Shown piece after piece: positions 6,164-7,862 of a DNA stretch of 7,862 nt; position 1 is the stretch's first letter; the number at the start of each line of letters is the position of its first letter. The stretch is from an uncultured Clostridia bacterium (GTDB taxonomy: Bacteria; Bacillota; Clostridia; Oscillospirales; Acutalibacteraceae). A program made the translations under genes and the position numbers. The stretch lies in NCBI GenBank assembly GCA_947165615.1, contig CAMVBD010000049.1:1-7862 (forward strand). Reading direction: 5' to 3'. The notes beneath the pieces were generated by a model. It saw only the letters and a program-made list of their open reading frames with translations. It searched no databases and was not told the DNA's origin.

Positions 6164-6196
6164 AAAAAACCGGGCAGTCAGAACCGCCCGGTTTTT
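6164..6196 (+). terminator. First terminator after the HTH gene
   Basis: ACCGGGC (6169-6175) pairs with GCCCGGT (6186-6192), and the preceding A-run (6164-6168) can extend the stem into the five T residues at 6192-6196. It begins 4 nt after the stop codon. The loop is 10 nt. Confidence 0.85.
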
Positions 6197-6210
6197 CGGA
6201 CCGAAAACAG

Positions 6211-6240
6211 AAAAAGCAGGGGCGCTCCCCTGCTTTTTTT
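6211..6240. terminator. Second, bidirectional terminator between convergent genes
   Basis: AAAAAGCAGGGG (6211-6222) pairs perfectly with CCCCTGCTTTTT (6227-6238) around a CGCT loop, with seven T residues at 6234-6240 on the plus strand and five A residues at 6211-6215 that become a T-run on the minus strand. It can therefore stop both the HTH transcript and the minus-strand lipoprotein transcript, whose stop codon lies 15 nt away. Confidence 0.9.
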
Positions 6241-6255
6241 GCGTCGGAAAGACGC

Positions 6256-6786
6256 TTATTCCATAAAGACGTACCAACCGTTTCCGGTGTTGACCGCCAG
6301 CGGCACTTCCTGCGAGCGGCCGCCCTCGGCGCCGGCGGCGTCGGTGTACACGCGTTCGATCTCGACCTCATAGATCGCGGTCACGTCCGTCAGGCCGTAA
6401 ATGCCCTCGACGTCCTGCTTGTTTTGTTCAAACGCGTCCTCCGCCACGGCGGAGACGGATTTGACCTCGCACCGGACCTTGCCGTCCTTGCCGGCTTTGG
6501 CTTCTACCTTCTCCTGTTCCAGTTGAAGCAGTTGGTTCAGATAGACGTCATAGTCCACACCCATGGTCAGCGGCACCGACGGGGGCAGACCGATCTTCAG
6601 TTTCTGGCTGTCGCCCGTGTTGATCCCGTCAAAATACTCGGTGATCAGCCGGGTGATCTCTTCTTCGGGGGCGGCGGCGGTATCGGCGTCCCCGTTTTTG
6701 TCATTCGCGCAGGCTGCAAGGAGCAGGGAGAGCGCGAACAGAAGCGCGAGCGCGAGCGCCGCGATTTTCAGACTGTTTTTATGCAT
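6256..6786 (-). CDS. Lipoprotein with possible NTF2-like (DUF4878-like) fold
   Basis: The 176-residue product has a lysine-containing N-terminus, a hydrophobic segment (about 8-22) and a lipobox L-A-A-C with Cys26 as lipidation site, followed by an Asp/Ala-rich linker. The mature part starts with a helix EEITRLITEYFDGINTGDSQKLK (about 41-63). It ends in long beta strands, VTAIYEVEIERVY and VPLAVNTGNGWYVFME, with the final 'G-x-W-Y' strand typical of NTF2-like/DUF4878 lipoproteins. This fold reading is my inference; no enzymatic residues stand out. The ATG at 6786 is preceded on the minus strand by GAAAGG with 10-nt spacing, a good ribosome binding site. It is convergent with the HTH gene and divergent from the micro-ORF at 6897. 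Confidence 0.82.
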   Translation of the reverse strand: MHKNSLKIAALALALLFALSLLLAACANDKNGDADTAAAPEEEITRLITEYFDGINTGDSQKLKIGLPPSVPLTMGVDYDVYLNQLLQLEQEKVEAKAGKDGKVRCEVKSVSAVAEDAFEQNKQDVEGIYGLTDVTAIYEVEIERVYTDAAGAEGGRSQEVPLAVNTGNGWYVFME

Positions 6787-6896
6787 ATAAAATCATCCTT
6801 TCGAATTAAAAATCAACGATTTGTGAGGCTGGGGTGCGCGGGAATTGAGAAAACGGCAGTAGAATACGGACAGAAACCGCAAAGGAGGCGTTGATC
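6787..6896. promoter_or_regulatory. Divergent intergenic region of lipoprotein and micro-ORF
   Basis: This 110-nt gap must hold promoters for both directions. On the plus strand TAGAAT (6860-6865) is a fair -10 box placed well for a start near 6872, but no matching -35 lies 16-18 nt upstream. On the minus strand I found no convincing -35/-10 pair. The ribosome binding site of the micro-ORF is at 6881-6888. Confidence 0.4.
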
Positions 6897-6986
6897 GTGA
6901 AAAAACTATCCACGGACCTTGGAGCCGGCGTCGGCGCTGCCGTGATCGCCGCGACGCTTTTGGTAATAAAACGGATGGCGTCTTAA
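6897..6986 (+). CDS. 29-residue single-pass membrane micro-protein
   Basis: A GTG start at 6897 opens a 29-codon frame ending at TAA (6984-6986). An ideal ribosome binding site, AAAGGAGG (6881-6888), precedes it with 8-nt spacing; the in-frame TTG at 6891 is too close to serve. The peptide has a K-K N-terminus, one hydrophobic helix rich in Gly/Ala/Val/Leu (about 9-24) and a short basic K-R end, so it should insert into the membrane as a single-pass peptide. A strong hairpin terminator begins 6 nt after the stop, so it appears to be a complete short transcription unit. I do not recognise a family. Function could be a small regulator of a membrane complex or a toxin-like peptide, but nothing in the sequence decides this. 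Confidence 0.65.
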   Translation: MKKLSTDLGAGVGAAVIAATLLVIKRMAS

Positions 6987-6992
6987 CGCCGG

Positions 6993-7024
6993 AGCCGGGA
7001 CGAAAGTCCCGGCTTATTCTTTTT
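6993..7024 (+). terminator. Terminator of the micro-ORF, overlapping the 3' end of the AI-2E gene
   Basis: A perfect 9-bp stem, AGCCGGGAC (6993-7001) with GTCCCGGCT (7006-7014), closes on a GAAA tetraloop and is followed by the T-rich tail TTATTCTTTTT. The tail lies inside the last codons (Glu-Lys-Glu-stop) of the minus-strand transporter gene. On the minus strand the stem lacks a T-run, so it works best for plus-strand transcripts, that is, the micro-ORF. Confidence 0.8.
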
Positions 7025-7862
7025 CGGGGACAGGCGCTTCGTCCGGGACAGGCGCTTGCACCGGAACAGGCTCTTGCGCTTCGGAGGCTTGAACTTCGGC
7101 GGCGGCTTTTTCTTTTTGGTCCAGTCTTTGCAGAAGCTCCTGATACAGAGCGCTCATCAGCGGGATGCCGACCATCATGCCGGCAAGGCCGAAGATCGCG
7201 CCGCCGAGCGTCAAAGCGGCAAGTACCACGAGACCCGGCGTGCCGACGCGTTTGCCGACGAGTTTGGGATAGGTGACGTTGCCGTGGAACAGGTAGATCG
7301 CCATGAGCATGACGAAGAAGATCAGCGCTTTGACGGGCGAGTACGCCAGCATGATGACGGTGCCGAACACGGTGGCGACCGTGGCGCCGATGGCAGGGAT
7401 GAGCGCCATGACCGCGACAAGGGCGGAGATCATTTCGGGATTCGGCAGGCGCAGGATCCGCATAAACAGGTAGCACAGAACGCCCTGCACAAGGGCCGAG
7501 AGGATCTCGGCGACGATGTATTTGTGGTAGGTGTCGTTGAACAGTTTCGCGTAATGCAGGATCCGCTCGCGGACCCGGGGCTTGGGGATGCGGTCCATCA
7601 GACGGCCGAGAAGGTTCATGAGATGCTCGCGCCGCGCAAGGTAGTATACCGCAAAGATAACGCCGAGGATGACGGACCAGACCGCCGAGACCGTAGAGGA
7701 CACGACGCCCGTGATGGTGCTGAGATGCTTGGAAAAGCCGGAGCGAAGGAAGTCCAGGACGCTTGTAAGGATCTTTTGCCAGTCCATCGTTTCCAGTTTG
7801 GTCTGGTAATCCGTGACCCATTCGAGAATGGAGGCGGGGATGATCTTTTTGATGCTCTCGTT
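7014..7862 (-). CDS. AI-2E family transporter, partial (N-terminus beyond window)
   Basis: The frame stays open to the right edge. Reading from 7862 it begins NESIKKIIPASILEWV, so the internal ATG at 7787 is probably not the start, and about 282 C-terminal residues are present. Features of the AI-2E (YdiK/PerM-like) family are visible: an amphipathic stretch before WSVILGVIFAVYYLARRE, then YHKYIVAEILSALVQGVLCYL, PNPEMISALVAVMALIPAIGATVATV, an AYSPVKALIFFVMLMAIYL helix, and the closing LVGKRVGTPGLVVLAALTLGGAIFGLAGMMVGIPLMSALY. It is a polytopic inner-membrane protein; family members have been linked to AI-2 or Na+/H+ export, so the substrate is not settled. The C-terminal tail (about 37 residues) is Pro/Glu/Val-rich, built on an 18-nt repeat, and unlike the conserved core. 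Confidence 0.88.
   Translation of the reverse strand, partial: NESIKKIIPASILEWVTDYQTKLETMDWQKILTSVLDFLRSGFSKHLSTITGVVSSTVSAVWSVILGVIFAVYYLARREHLMNLLGRLMDRIPKPRVRERILHYAKLFNDTYHKYIVAEILSALVQGVLCYLFMRILRLPNPEMISALVAVMALIPAIGATVATVFGTVIMLAYSPVKALIFFVMLMAIYLFHGNVTYPKLVGKRVGTPGLVVLAALTLGGAIFGLAGMMVGIPLMSALYQELLQRLDQKEKAAAEVQASEAQEPVPVQAPVPDEAPVPEKE
7026..7078. repeat. 18-nt tandem repeat in the transporter C-tail
   Basis: About three imperfect copies at an 18-nt period start at 7026, 7044 and 7062; the first two share GGGACAGGCGCTT. On the minus strand they encode a six-residue unit (VPVQAP, VPDEAP, then VPEKE), a flexible acidic, proline-rich tail. Such in-frame minisatellites often vary in copy number between strains. 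Confidence 0.7.

Noticed and set aside
7785..7787. ATG as the start of the AI-2E transporter
   Set aside because: The same frame continues without a stop to the window edge and reads as plausible protein (ASILEWVTDYQTKLET), no good ribosome site precedes this ATG, and the family is normally longer.
6793..7821. Alternative minus-strand frame overlapping the AI-2E gene, the micro-ORF and its terminator
   Set aside because: Its translation is Arg/Pro/Ser-rich with no membrane segments, whereas the chosen frame gives ordered transmembrane helices and family motifs.
1..7862. Mobile elements, CRISPR arrays, tRNA or rRNA genes, defence islands
   Set aside because: I saw no transposase or integrase motifs, no spaced identical repeats and no cloverleaf sequences. 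Apart from AT-rich intergenic islands, base composition is uniform.

Overview
The window looks like chromosomal DNA from a GC-rich member of the Clostridia, plausibly an Oscillospirales-type gut bacterium. This rests on AGGAGG-type ribosome binding sites, SigA-type promoters, lipoprotein signal peptides ending in L-[AS]-[AS]-C, a BspA-type leucine-rich repeat lipoprotein, a discoidin-like 'NADase-type glycan-binding' module, and strong G/C bias at third codon positions with AT-rich promoter islands. The taxonomic placement is inference; there is no rRNA or marker gene here.

Layout. (1) Positions 1-1311 (+) hold the 3' part of an envelope protein with a membrane segment, a low-complexity linker, a possible OB-like beta domain, an SH3b-like domain and a C-terminal discoidin-like domain. 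It ends in a strong hairpin terminator at 1332-1366. (2) A small lipoprotein gene lies convergent to it on the minus strand (1384-1938). (3) A divergent promoter region (about 1940-2076) carries a near-consensus promoter for a plus-strand operon. The operon encodes an AIM24/TIGR00266-family protein (2077-2751), a GPH-type MFS transporter (2799-4490) and an LRR lipoprotein (4487-5341, overlapping the transporter by 4 nt), and ends at a hairpin terminator (5353-5399). (4) An AT-rich intergenic island (5400-5614) holds an 18-bp perfect palindrome, a consensus-quality TTGACA-17-TATTAT promoter with an internal direct repeat, and a 5'-UTR hairpin. It drives an XRE-type helix-turn-helix regulator (5615-6160). 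(5) Two stacked terminators (6164-6240) separate the regulator from a convergent minus-strand lipoprotein (6256-6786). (6) A 29-codon membrane micro-ORF (6897-6986) with a strong ribosome binding site and its own hairpin terminator is easily missed. (7) The minus-strand 3' part of an AI-2E family transporter (7014-7862) runs off the right edge.

How it fits together. Most products are envelope-facing: three lipoproteins, two polytopic transporters, one anchored multi-domain protein and one single-pass peptide. One cytosolic or membrane-peripheral AIM24 protein and one transcription factor accompany them. I see no mobile element, RNA gene, CRISPR array, defence system or biosynthetic cluster. 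No clearly new multi-gene system is visible. The most interesting items are the hidden micro-ORF with its own terminator, the architecture of the regulator's promoter and leader, and the unexplained AIM24-transporter-LRR operon.
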